Shown: positions 21,328-29,903, counted from the stretch's first letter. The stretch: DNA of 32,753 nucleotides from Desulfobacterales bacterium (GCA_027024445.1 JALVSJ010000359.1:1-32753), one strand, 5' to 3'. Notes: generated from the letters alone by a model not told the origin. Numbers and translations are program-made.

Positions 21328-21479
21328 TAAATTTGTACATTTTATGATGACTGTTTGTACATTGGAGTTCTTGACGGTTAGCACGGTCCACGAGGCCAGT
21401 GTAGGCGGCCGGTGGCATAAGGTGGGATGCTGGGTTTTAAGTGATTGTCAGTGGTTCGGAATGAGATAGAGAATCAGGA

Positions 21480-22355
21480 ATGACAACCCCAAGACTCGCA
21501 GACTTAATGGAGATTTTGGAGGAGATTGCTCCTGTTGAATTGGCTGAATCGTGGGACAACCCCGGCCTTCAGGTGGGATCCCTAGATCACAACATTCAAC
21601 GGGTAGTTTTGTCATTAGATCCTACAGTTCAGGCGGTCGAATACGCCGGCTCACTGCACGCCCAACTGCTGCTGACCCACCATCCACTGATATTTAAGCC
21701 TATTTCTTCCATAAGGGATGGCGATTATCCTGGTGGTGTGGTGTATGAAGCCATACGCCAGGGGCTGTCCATCGTAGCACTCCATACAAACCTGGATGCC
21801 GCTCACGAAGGAATCAATGCTATATTGGCGAAACTTTTAGGGCTGGAGGAGGTGGAGCCATTGTGCCAGGCCGGTGTAGCGCAGGGGCCAAAGGGTTCTC
21901 CATTTGCCCATGATGAACTAGGGGCGGAAGAGGATAGGAAAAAAAGCCCAGCAAAAACAGGACTTGGTCGCATAGGGGATCTTGCCTCTCCTCTCGCCCT
22001 TTCGGAGTTTGTTATAACGGCTAAAAGGATCCTGGGTCTTGATAGTGTCAAAGTGGTGGGGGAGGACTCCCGTATTGTCAAGCGAGTAGCAGTGGTGGGC
22101 GGTTCAGGAGGCTCACTTATTAAAGAGGCCTGGGCAAGGGGAGCCGATCTGCTTGTTACCGGGGATGTGAGTTACCACCAGGCGAGAGAGGCAGAGTTCC
22201 TCGGCCTGGCTGTGATTGACGGTGGGCATTATGCTACTGAGAAAGTGGCATTTCGGGAATTTAGTAGGGAACTCCAAAGGCAAGTCACGGCCAGAGGATG
22301 GGATGTAGACATTATATTTAATGAAGATGAAACAGATCCTCTAGTATCCAGGTAA
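21480..22355 (+). CDS. Nif3-like dinuclear metal center hexameric protein (YbgI family)
   Basis: 291 aa; ESWDNPGLQVG, LLLTHHPLIFKPISSI, ALHTNLDAAHEGIN, GADLLVTGDVSYHQAREAEFLGLAVIDGGHYATE. Confidence 0.93.
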   Translation: MTTPRLADLMEILEEIAPVELAESWDNPGLQVGSLDHNIQRVVLSLDPTVQAVEYAGSLHAQLLLTHHPLIFKPISSIRDGDYPGGVVYEAIRQGLSIVALHTNLDAAHEGINAILAKLLGLEEVEPLCQAGVAQGPKGSPFAHDELGAEEDRKKSPAKTGLGRIGDLASPLALSEFVITAKRILGLDSVKVVGEDSRIVKRVAVVGGSGGSLIKEAWARGADLLVTGDVSYHQAREAEFLGLAVIDGGHYATEKVAFREFSRELQRQVTARGWDVDIIFNEDETDPLVSR

Positions 22356-22387
22356 GGTTTTTGATTAAATAACTCTATTTTTGAGAG

Positions 22388-23140
22388 GTGATTGCATTGC
22401 GTGAGAAAATGAGATTGTTGATTGCTCTTCAAAATTGTGACAAAAAGATTCAAGAAACAAGGAAAAAGAGAGATGAGTGTCCTGCACGAATAGCCTCACT
22501 GGACAGTGAACTCGAGATGGCCGAGGCTTCACTAACTGAAGCAAAGGAAAAACTGGAAGCGCTGAAAAAGGACAGAAGGCAGGTTGAGAGGGATATAGAA
22601 GATGTGGAGGTCAGAAAAAAGAAAGGCCAGGCGAAATTGTCAAGTGTCTCTACAAACAAGGAATACAGGGCTGCGTTAAAAGAAATTGAGGAATTGGACA
22701 GAACCAGGAGTCTGTTGGAGGATAAGGCCCTGGAATTGATGGAGCAAGTAGAACAACTCGAGGAAGAGATAAAGGAAGGCGTGAAAGATCTAAAAGCTCT
22801 CAAAAAGAAAGTCGACGGGGACAGGAAGGTCATAGAACAAGAGATGAAGAAACTGGAGGATTACCTGGGCGTCCTGTTGAAGGAGAGAGAGCAATTGTGC
22901 AAGAAGGTGGATGGCGAGCTATTGAGCAGATATGACATGCTCCGTGAAAGGAGAGGGGGACTAGCCGTCAGCCCGGTGATATCCGGTGTATGTCAGACCT
23001 GTCACATGGGGATACCACCGCAGAAGTTTAACGAGCTCATTAGAGGGGATAACCTTATGAGTTGTCCCAATTGTCAGAGGATAATATATTGGGGAGAGGA
23101 CGAAAAGCTCAAACTCGAAGGCGAAGGTGCGGAGGAATGA
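22388..23140 (+). CDS. Coiled-coil C4 zinc-ribbon protein (CT398/DUF164 type)
   Basis: 250 aa; long coiled coil, then GVCQTCHMGIPPQKFNELIRGDNLMSCPNCQRIIYW. Confidence 0.88.
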   Translation: MIALREKMRLLIALQNCDKKIQETRKKRDECPARIASLDSELEMAEASLTEAKEKLEALKKDRRQVERDIEDVEVRKKKGQAKLSSVSTNKEYRAALKEIEELDRTRSLLEDKALELMEQVEQLEEEIKEGVKDLKALKKKVDGDRKVIEQEMKKLEDYLGVLLKEREQLCKKVDGELLSRYDMLRERRGGLAVSPVISGVCQTCHMGIPPQKFNELIRGDNLMSCPNCQRIIYWGEDEKLKLEGEGAEE

Positions 23141-23242
23141 CGGGGTATTGAAATTTCCTCTATAAAGATTATTATAAATTATATGTGATAATAGTTCTTT
23201 AACAATTTCCAGGGCATGTCAGAGTAGGACGAATGGCCACTG

Positions 23243-23347
23243 CCCGGCACTCAACTCTTAGGGGGGAGCTGCAAGTGATGCAAGGCCTTTCTTGAAGTAG
23301 GAGCGAGGCGGTAAGCCATGGGTTCCCTTTAAGAGTTGAGTGCCGGG
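23243..23347. repeat. Palindromic insert 1 in rnpB (P3 position)
   Basis: Perfect 18-bp inverted repeat CCCGGCACTCAACTCTTA (23243-23260) / TAAGAGTTGAGTGCCGGG (23330-23347). The GGCACT...GTGCC core is 99 nt (23246-23344). Confidence 0.9.
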
Positions 23348-23435
23348 GGGAGGAAAGTCCGGGCTCCACAGGACAAGGTGCTGGGTAACGCCCAGTCCCG
23401 GTAACGGGAAGGAAAGTGCCACAGAAAACAGACCG

Positions 23436-23540
23436 CCAGGCACTCAACTTTGAGTAGGTACTTTTGCAGTACCAGGAGAACAGCAATATTGGGTAATTGC
23501 TGCCATCAAATATGAGCCCTGCTCAGAGTTGAGTGCCTGG
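23436..23540. repeat. Palindromic insert 2 in rnpB (P12 position)
   Basis: 19-bp inverted repeat with one G-U: CCAGGCACTCAACTTTGAG (23436-23454) / CTCAGAGTTGAGTGCCTGG (23522-23540). The core is 99 nt (23439-23537). Interior hairpins GGTAC/GTACC and CAGCAAT/ATTGCTG. Confidence 0.9.
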
Positions 23541-23714
23541 TAAGGGTGAAACGGTGAGGTAAGAGCTCACCAGTCCCGTCGGTGACGGCGGGAGCTAGGC
23601 AAACCCCACCTGGAGCAAGACCAAATAGGGGAGCGCTAGAGGGTGGTCCGCCCGAGCTCCCGGGTAGGTCGCTTGAGCCCATCGGTAACGGTGGGCCTAG
23701 ATGAATGGCCATTG

Positions 23715-23818
23715 CCCGGCACTCAACTTCGAGGAGATATCTACGGACTGCCGGATTCTTCCCACTATTTGATGGTGGTCCGAGCATCCCAGATACCTTT
23801 TCAGAGTTGAGTGCCGGG
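23715..23818. repeat. Palindromic insert 3 in rnpB (P19 / J2-4 position)
   Basis: 28-bp imperfect inverted repeat CCCGGCACTCAACTTCGAGGAGATATCT (23715-23742) / AGATACCTTTTCAGAGTTGAGTGCCGGG (23791-23818). The core is 98 nt (23718-23815). Confidence 0.9.
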
Positions 23819-23913
23819 AACAGAACCCGGCTTATGGACTGCTCTGGCATGCCTATTTTCCTTTTTATATGCACATGGAAGCTACCGCAGATGTTTCACG
23901 AAGCTCACACCGG

Positions 23914-24567
23914 ATGAGGCCCCTGGTGGTACTGGGCGCAGGTCACTTTGGCCAAAGGGCTGTAAAGGTTCTCGGACTAGGAGGACAGAGGGCACTATGG
24001 GTCGTAGATAGGGATATGGATTCCCTCAGTAAGCTTCGGGGCTCTAATATTGAACTCATTCATGATGATGCGGTTGATTATCTAATAAGAAATAAGGGGG
24101 GTCTACCAGAGGGCACCGAGATAGTACCTGCAGTTCCCTTTCATTTTGCGTGGGAGTTTGCAAAGAGAGTTCTGAAAGAAAGAGGCTATCAGGTAGAGCC
24201 TATTCCAATACCGCCAGAAGTAAAATACTCGCTTCCTCACGTATGGGAAGCTGCCGATGGTTCGTTATTGATAAGCTATGCTGATTTTCGATGCCCCGAT
24301 GACTGCCCTGAACCACCGTATTGCACTGTGACAGGGGAGAAGCGGAAAAATCCTTTGTACAAGCTATTGAGTGATCTAGATGTTAAAGGCTTCAGGCTAT
24401 ACATTGTTAGAAGCCATCAGATGGCCGCTGGTGTCGGGGGCTACACGTTAGGAGATTTGCTAAGGCTGCGGTCTGTTTTGGAGGCTGGGGGCCCTGCTAA
24501 ATGGCTATTGGGCACCGCTTGCAAGTGCCACGGGGTGTTGAGTGGGTTAGAAGTGAAGGAGAGGTGA
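23914..24567 (+). CDS. Conserved hypothetical protein with Rossmann-like N-terminus and Cys-rich motif
   Basis: MRPLVVLGAGHFGQRAVKVL at the N-terminus (start refined from 23869 to ATG 23914); DFRCPDDCPEPPYCTVTGEKRKNPLY and GTACKCHG motifs. Confidence 0.7.
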   Translation: MRPLVVLGAGHFGQRAVKVLGLGGQRALWVVDRDMDSLSKLRGSNIELIHDDAVDYLIRNKGGLPEGTEIVPAVPFHFAWEFAKRVLKERGYQVEPIPIPPEVKYSLPHVWEAADGSLLISYADFRCPDDCPEPPYCTVTGEKRKNPLYKLLSDLDVKGFRLYIVRSHQMAAGVGGYTLGDLLRLRSVLEAGGPAKWLLGTACKCHGVLSGLEVKER

Positions 24568-24605
24568 AGCAGTGCGTACTATATAGTAGAGTAGGAGATT
24601 GATGT

Positions 24606-24908
24606 ATGTTTGTGTTTTCAAATCTGTTAATAGCAGTAGCAAAGATCCTGGATATTGCTCTCAACCTTTACATGTGGATTATCATTGGAAGGGCGATCAT
24701 TTCATGGGTGAGTCCTGATCCTTATAATCCCATAATAAGGTTCCTGCACGCGGTAACTGAGCCCGTGCTCTATCCGATTAGAAGGCGACTGCCAATAAGT
24801 TTTGGCGGTTTTGATTTCTCCCCTGTCATCGCGATACTGGCTATTATTTTTCTCCAGAGTTTCCTGGTTAAGACCCTTTATCAGATTGCGGTCAGGGTGG
24901 CAGGTTGA
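24606..24908 (+). CDS. YggT family membrane protein
   Basis: 100 aa; LYMWIIIGRAIISWVSPDPYNPIIRFLHAVTEPVLYPIRRRLP...DFSPVIAILAIIFLQSFLV. Confidence 0.93.
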   Translation: MFVFSNLLIAVAKILDIALNLYMWIIIGRAIISWVSPDPYNPIIRFLHAVTEPVLYPIRRRLPISFGGFDFSPVIAILAIIFLQSFLVKTLYQIAVRVAG

Positions 24909-24915
24909 GACCACA

Positions 24916-25194
24916 ATGGGGAAAATGACTGTGGCAAAGATCAGGGTGAAGGTGAATCCCGGAGCATCAAGAACTCAGATCCTGGGGGTAGAGGATGGTG
25001 TGTACAGGGTAAGAGTGGCTGCGCCGCCGGTAAAGGGAAAAGCCAATAAGGAATTGGTACGGTATCTAGCAACGCTTTTCAAGGTGCGCAAGGGAGATAT
25101 AGAGATCAGCTCCGGCGAACATGCGCGCACAAAAGCAATTACGATTAAGGGTATTCAAACCAAAGAGGTTACGGAGATCTTGAACAACGTCTAA
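24916..25194 (+). CDS. DUF167 family protein (YggU-like)
   Basis: KIRVKVNPGASRTQILGVEDGVYRVRVAAPPVKGKANKELVRYLATLFKVRKGDIEISSGEHARTKAITI. ATG at 24916 is preferred over the 24802 ORF start, which lies inside yggT. Confidence 0.93.
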   Translation: MGKMTVAKIRVKVNPGASRTQILGVEDGVYRVRVAAPPVKGKANKELVRYLATLFKVRKGDIEISSGEHARTKAITIKGIQTKEVTEILNNV

Positions 25195-25979
25195 GTCAGG
25201 CGGGCCGCAGTCTTTGTTATAGCAAGTATCTGGGGGAAAAGTAAGGGATTAGAGCCCACAATGGTATTCTCATATGGACTGTAAGCATAACCGCTATAGG
25301 TGCTGAGGATTCCTCCTGCCTCCTTCAATATAACACATCCGGCTGCAGTATCCCATGGTTTCAATGATTGTTCCCAGAATCCGTCCAATCTCCCCGCTGC
25401 CACATAACACAGGTCAAGGGCAGCTGATCCGGCTCGTCTTACCCCCTGAGCGACCAGGACCATCTTGCGAAATAGATCCAGGACATCATCTGATCTCTGA
25501 TGTATGTCATAGGGAAAACCGGTGGCCAACAGGGCATCACCTATATTCTCAGTGGTGGATACCCGGATAGGCTGGCCGTTGAGCGTAGCACCCCTGCCCC
25601 CTGCAGCCTGGAATAGCTCGTCTATGTAAGGGTTGTATACAGCACCCACGACGAGTTTCTGATCCACTTCAAGGGCTATAGACACACAAAAAAATGGGAA
25701 GCCGTGGGCGAAATTGGTGGTCCCGTCCAGTGGGTCTACTATCCAGGTTCTTGCCGAACGTTTGTTCTTGTCACCTGTCTCCTCAGACAATATATTGTCG
25801 CCAGGGAAGTGGCTGGAAATGATCTCCAGGATCAGGGACTCTGACTTCAGGTCTGCCTCTGTCACCAGGTCAATTTCCCCTTTTTTCATTATCTGATGGG
25901 CCTGGCCAAATCTTTTCCTTAGAACAGCGCCTGCCTCTCTAGCGGCCAGGGTGGCAATGTCAAGTTCTTGATCCCACAT
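25191..25979 (-). CDS. suhB: Inositol monophosphatase family protein (SuhB-like)
   Basis: 262 aa; LVTEADLKSESLILEII, ILSEETG, WIVDPLDGTTNFAHGFPFFCVSIAL, KPWDTAAGCVILKEAGG. Confidence 0.93.
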   Translation of the reverse strand: MWDQELDIATLAAREAGAVLRKRFGQAHQIMKKGEIDLVTEADLKSESLILEIISSHFPGDNILSEETGDKNKRSARTWIVDPLDGTTNFAHGFPFFCVSIALEVDQKLVVGAVYNPYIDELFQAAGGRGATLNGQPIRVSTTENIGDALLATGFPYDIHQRSDDVLDLFRKMVLVAQGVRRAGSAALDLCYVAAGRLDGFWEQSLKPWDTAAGCVILKEAGGILSTYSGYAYSPYENTIVGSNPLLFPQILAITKTAARLT

Positions 25980-26136
25980 TAGCTTCCTCCATTATGGAAA
26001 TGGGCCATGCTGTTATGTAAGACCAGATATACTTAGAAGGAGGAAGATATAAAGTCAAGCAATGGGTAGGCGAGACCTATTTCCTTGACATTCTTGCTCT
26101 CCCACAGTATAAATGCTAATTTTTGTAAGGCTCCTT

Positions 26137-26178
26137 GTTCCACCTGCAAGGCAGAAGTGATGCCTCAAGGGGTGGGAC
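26137..26178 (+). promoter_or_regulatory. Leader hairpin upstream of rpsF, candidate S6:S18-binding autoregulatory structure
   Basis: GTTCCACC/GGTGGGAC outer stem, AGGCA/TGCCT inner stem with an internal loop, about 28 nt upstream of rpsF. Confidence 0.4.
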
Positions 26179-26206
26179 CATTCCAAAAGGCCGAAAGGAG
26201 ATGACC

Positions 26207-26617
26207 ATGAGATTCTACGAAACACTTTACCTTTTGCCCCCGGATCTGTCCCAGGATGAATACAAAGCGGTCGTAGAGAAATTCAACGGGATTATTGAGA
26301 AAAACGGCGGGGTCGTCATCCGGATAGATGAATGGGGCAAGAAGGATCTGGCCTATCAGGTCAGAAAGTTTGACAAGGGATTTTACATTTTGCTCCAGTA
26401 CTGTGGGCCTCCGGGTATCACCTTCTTGCTGGAAAGGGATCTGCGGCTTGACGACAGGGTGATGAAGTACCAGACTATCAAACTGAGGGATAAGGCGGAT
26501 CCTGAGCAGTTGAAGAAGGAATTGGCTCCTGAGGAGGTTCAGGAGGAGGAAACTCCGGCGACTGACGAGCCGGAAGAGCGGGAAGAAGAATCCGGGATGA
26601 CACAGGAGGGGGCATAA
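26207..26617 (+). CDS. rpsF: 30S ribosomal protein S6
   Basis: [68 protein letters not shown] 26207 follows GAAAGGAG. Confidence 0.97.
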   Translation: MRFYETLYLLPPDLSQDEYKAVVEKFNGIIEKNGGVVIRIDEWGKKDLAYQVRKFDKGFYILLQYCGPPGITFLLERDLRLDDRVMKYQTIKLRDKADPEQLKKELAPEEVQEEETPATDEPEEREEESGMTQEGA

Positions 26618-26618
26618 A

Positions 26619-26864
26619 ATGGCGTACAACAGAGCGAGAAGAACATATCACAGAAGGAAAGTTTGTAAATTTTGTGCCGATAGTAGCCTGAAAATAGATT
26701 ACAAGGACCCGCGAACCCTGAGGATGTTTACCACTGAGCGTGGCAAGATAATTCCCAGACGGATTTCGGGAAACTGTGCAAAGCATCAGCGAATGTTGAC
26801 ACTGGCCATTAAGAGGGCTAGGATCATGGCCTTGCTGCCTTTTACTACCTCTGTTGTGAGATAG
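26619..26864 (+). CDS. rpsR: 30S ribosomal protein S18
   Basis: 81 aa; [62 protein letters not shown]. Confidence 0.98.
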   Translation: MAYNRARRTYHRRKVCKFCADSSLKIDYKDPRTLRMFTTERGKIIPRRISGNCAKHQRMLTLAIKRARIMALLPFTTSVVR

Positions 26865-26885
26865 TCCTACCTCACAGGGGATCTC

Positions 26886-27866
26886 ATGGGGCTTATGCCT
26901 ATCGGGGAATCAGGCCCTGCCCTTGCCGGTGAACCAATGAGAATACCTGACATCATTGGATGTATGGGATGGGTAGCTGCCTTCTTGGCAGCGGTGGCCG
27001 TAATCCCCATCGGAGGACTATTCATAGGCCTCTTAACACCTTTGCCTTTTGTTTATTATTTAGCAGGCGTACCGCTGCGAAATGCGCTTCAATTTGTGGG
27101 CATTGTAGTGGGGTTCTTGGTGGTGATCTCCATGTTGCTGGGTTTTGGGAAGCTGGGCCTGTTCTGTCTTGAATTTGGTATCTTGGGATTGTGGATGGCC
27201 CAAGCCTTTCAGCACAGGCTAAGCATCGGCAAAATCATAGGCTCTGGCACAGCAGTTCTGATCGGGATAGGTGTGCTCGCTCTTGTCTTTGCCGCTATTG
27301 GGCAGGACAAGGGTTTGGTGGAAATGATTAGGGGCTATTTAACTGCCAATTTGAATGTGCCTGCAAAAACATATCAATCCATGGGGCTACCTGCTGATAA
27401 GGCAGTGGAGATCAAGGCCTACGCCGAGTCTGTCCGAAACGCTCTACTCAAAGTCTATCCTTCGCTTATGGTTGTAGGCAGTGCACTTGTGGTTTGGGCC
27501 AATGCAATTCTCAGTGTGAGACTATTCTCGTCAAAAGGGGTTACCTTGTCTGAGTCAGAAGAACTGGCCCTGTGGAAAGCCCCGGAGTATCTTGTATGGG
27601 GTGTGATCATTGCAGGTTTCTCTTTATTTTTGCCTGTTGAGGGTATAAGATTTGTTGCACTGAATCTGTTGATCGTTTTGGGATCTGTTTACCTCTTTCA
27701 GGGCATGGCTATCCTCTCATATTTCCTCAACAGATTCAGGGCCCCCTCCTGGGTGAAAGCTGTGGTTTATTTTTTCGTGGCTATACAGCAGTTTTTCCTG
27801 ATGCTGCTAGCACTTGCCGGGCTGTTTGATCAGTGGATCAATTTCCGCAGAATGGGAAAAAACTGA
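26886..27866 (+). CDS. DUF2232-type (YybS-like) membrane protein
   Basis: 326 aa polytopic; GLFDQWINFRRMGKN end; located between rpsR and rplI. Confidence 0.75.
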   Translation: MGLMPIGESGPALAGEPMRIPDIIGCMGWVAAFLAAVAVIPIGGLFIGLLTPLPFVYYLAGVPLRNALQFVGIVVGFLVVISMLLGFGKLGLFCLEFGILGLWMAQAFQHRLSIGKIIGSGTAVLIGIGVLALVFAAIGQDKGLVEMIRGYLTANLNVPAKTYQSMGLPADKAVEIKAYAESVRNALLKVYPSLMVVGSALVVWANAILSVRLFSSKGVTLSESEELALWKAPEYLVWGVIIAGFSLFLPVEGIRFVALNLLIVLGSVYLFQGMAILSYFLNRFRAPSWVKAVVYFFVAIQQFFLMLLALAGLFDQWINFRRMGKN

Positions 27867-27936
27867 CACGACCGATAGAAAAATGATTTGTTTGGACTGA
27901 AGTGATACACAAGAGCATGAGGAGGTTTATTATATT

Positions 27937-28392
27937 ATGAGGATCATTTTGACGCAGGATATTCATGACTTGGGATTGGAGGGAGATATTCTGGAAGTGG
28001 CCAATGGGTATGCTAGGAATTATCTATTGCCTAAGGGATTTGCCCTCGAAGCAACCCCGCAGAACTTGAGACTGCTGGAGAGTCGCCGGAAGAAGATAGA
28101 GGCCAAACGGTTAAGGGCAAAGGAAGAGGCGGAGCAACTAAGGGAAAAGATAGAGGCCTTGGAGTTGTGTTTTACGCATAAGGCGGGGGAGGAGGGGAAA
28201 CTCTATGGCTCAGTGACGGCGATTGATATCGCCCAGGAGTTGGAAAAACAGGGCATAGTAGTAGACCGAAGAAAGGTAGTACTGGATAAGCCAATTAAAG
28301 AGGTAGGAGAGTTTGAGGTCAAAGTGAAAGTCTACCCTGAAGTAGTTGCAACACTAAGAGTCAGGGTAGAGGCAGAAGGGGCAAAGGAATAA
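27937..28392 (+). CDS. rplI: 50S ribosomal protein L9
   Basis: 151 aa; MRIILTQDIHDLGLEGDILEVANGYARNYLLPKGFALEAT. Confidence 0.98.
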   Translation: MRIILTQDIHDLGLEGDILEVANGYARNYLLPKGFALEATPQNLRLLESRRKKIEAKRLRAKEEAEQLREKIEALELCFTHKAGEEGKLYGSVTAIDIAQELEKQGIVVDRRKVVLDKPIKEVGEFEVKVKVYPEVVATLRVRVEAEGAKE

Positions 28393-28429
28393 CTTGATCA
28401 GTTTTTGATCTTAAGGAAGGAAAAATGCC

Positions 28430-29794
28430 ATGGCAGGGGCACAACAAAAATCACCTTTGCCTAACATGAAGGTGCCACCTCACAATAATGAGGCGGAGCA
28501 GGCCGTGTTGGCTAGCATACTCTTGAACAATGACGCCCTGAATAGTGTTGTGGAGATACTCTCGCCCGATGACTTTTACAGAGAGGCCCATGGGCTGGTA
28601 TTTGAGGCAATGATAGCCCTTTACAATGAGGATGAGCCTATTGACCTTATCACCCTGTCGCATTACCTCAAGGAAAGAAACTTACTAGATAAAACAGGCG
28701 GGAATGATTATCTTATCTCCCTCGCTGAGTCCATCTCCACATCAGCAGGAGTCGTGCACCATGCCGAAATAGTGAAGGACCTGTCCGTACGGAGGAAACT
28801 TATTGCTCAGTGTGCCACCATCTCCGAGTCATGCTTTCAACAGTGGAATGAGACAGATGAATTGTTGGAGCTTGCAGAGCAATCCATATACGATATTGCT
28901 GAGGAGCGGGTCCGAGAGGGCTTTCAAAGCATGCAAGATGTGGTCAAGGACAGCTTCAAGAAACTTGAGAGTGTCTCTGCCACTGAAGGATTTGTCACTG
29001 GGGTGCCAACAGGCTTTGATGACTTTGACCGGATCACTGCTGGTCTTCAACCCTCAGATCTCATAATTATTGCTGGCAGACCCAGTATGGGAAAAACTGC
29101 TCTGGCTCTTAACATTGGTTACAATGCCGCACTTCAGACAGGCAAAGGGGTAGCCATTTTCAGCCTCGAGATGTCCAAAATGCAACTAGGCATAAGGTTG
29201 CTGGGTTTCGACGCGGGAATTGATGCGACAAGGCTCAGGACCGGCTTTCTGAGGGATGGTGACTGGGCAAGGCTCACAAATTCAGCGAATCGACTCTCAG
29301 AACTCCCCATTTTTATTGATGATAGTTCGGCAATCACCGTTCTGGAGATGAAGGCAAAGTGCCGGAGGTTGAAAAGGAAGAGGGATCTATGCCTGGTGAT
29401 AGTAGACTACCTTCAGCTCATCCAGGGGCGAAGGTCAGCGGAGTCAAGGCAACTGGAGATTTCGGAAATTTCCCGCTCCCTTAAAGCCCTGGCAAAAGAC
29501 CTCAACGTGCCTGTGCTGGCCCTGTCTCAGCTTAACCGGAAGGTGGAAGACAGGCCCAACAAGAGACCCCAGCTTGCTGATTTAAGGGAAAGTGGAGCAA
29601 TAGAGCAGGACGCAGATGTGATCGTTTTTATTTACCGCGATGAGGTCTACCACCCCACAACAGAGGAAAACCGCAATGTGGCAGAGATCATTGTAGCGAA
29701 ACAGCGAAACGGTCCAACCGGTTACTTCAAACTTACTTTTCAGAAAGAGATCACGAGATTTCGCAATTACATACAGGAAGAAGCCGCGGTTTAG
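28430..29794 (+). CDS. dnaB: Replicative DNA helicase DnaB
   Basis: 454 aa; PPHNNEAEQAVLASILLNNDAL, DLIIIAGRPSMGKTALALNIGYNAAL, VIVDYLQLIQG, DLRESGAIEQDADVIVFIYRDEVY. Confidence 0.98.
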   Translation: MAGAQQKSPLPNMKVPPHNNEAEQAVLASILLNNDALNSVVEILSPDDFYREAHGLVFEAMIALYNEDEPIDLITLSHYLKERNLLDKTGGNDYLISLAESISTSAGVVHHAEIVKDLSVRRKLIAQCATISESCFQQWNETDELLELAEQSIYDIAEERVREGFQSMQDVVKDSFKKLESVSATEGFVTGVPTGFDDFDRITAGLQPSDLIIIAGRPSMGKTALALNIGYNAALQTGKGVAIFSLEMSKMQLGIRLLGFDAGIDATRLRTGFLRDGDWARLTNSANRLSELPIFIDDSSAITVLEMKAKCRRLKRKRDLCLVIVDYLQLIQGRRSAESRQLEISEISRSLKALAKDLNVPVLALSQLNRKVEDRPNKRPQLADLRESGAIEQDADVIVFIYRDEVYHPTTEENRNVAEIIVAKQRNGPTGYFKLTFQKEITRFRNYIQEEAAV

Positions 29795-29903
29795 AGCGGC
29801 CCTTCCTTCTTGTCTGCAGGCAATATTTGTGAGAAAATAATAAACAGAGCGTGCAGCAATGTGTTTGCTTGGCGAGATAAGATGGAGGAAGGGGGAGTAG
29901 CCT

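Larger units (their letters stand above)
23212..23854 (+). ncRNA. rnpB: RNase P RNA (bacterial type A) with three internal palindromic insertions
   Basis: Conserved blocks GAGGAAAGTCCGGGCTCC, ACAGAAAACAGACCGC, GGTAAGGGTGAAA, GCAAGACCAAATAGGG, GGGTAGGTCGCTTGAG, TAGATGAAT, ACAGAACCCGGCTTA in order. P1 closes GGCATGTCAGAG (23213-23224) with CTCTGGCATGCC (23842-23853). A T-rich tract follows. Confidence 0.97.

Noticed and set aside
21332-21363. Repeated TTTGTACATT motif upstream of the Nif3-like gene
   Set aside because: Two 10-nt AT-rich copies only; not distinguishable from chance without comparative data.
23199-23874. Minus-strand ORFs of 95, 61 and 122 aa
   Set aside because: They lie inside rnpB, are rich in P/S/G, and show no family motifs. 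Conserved RNase P blocks explain the sequence.
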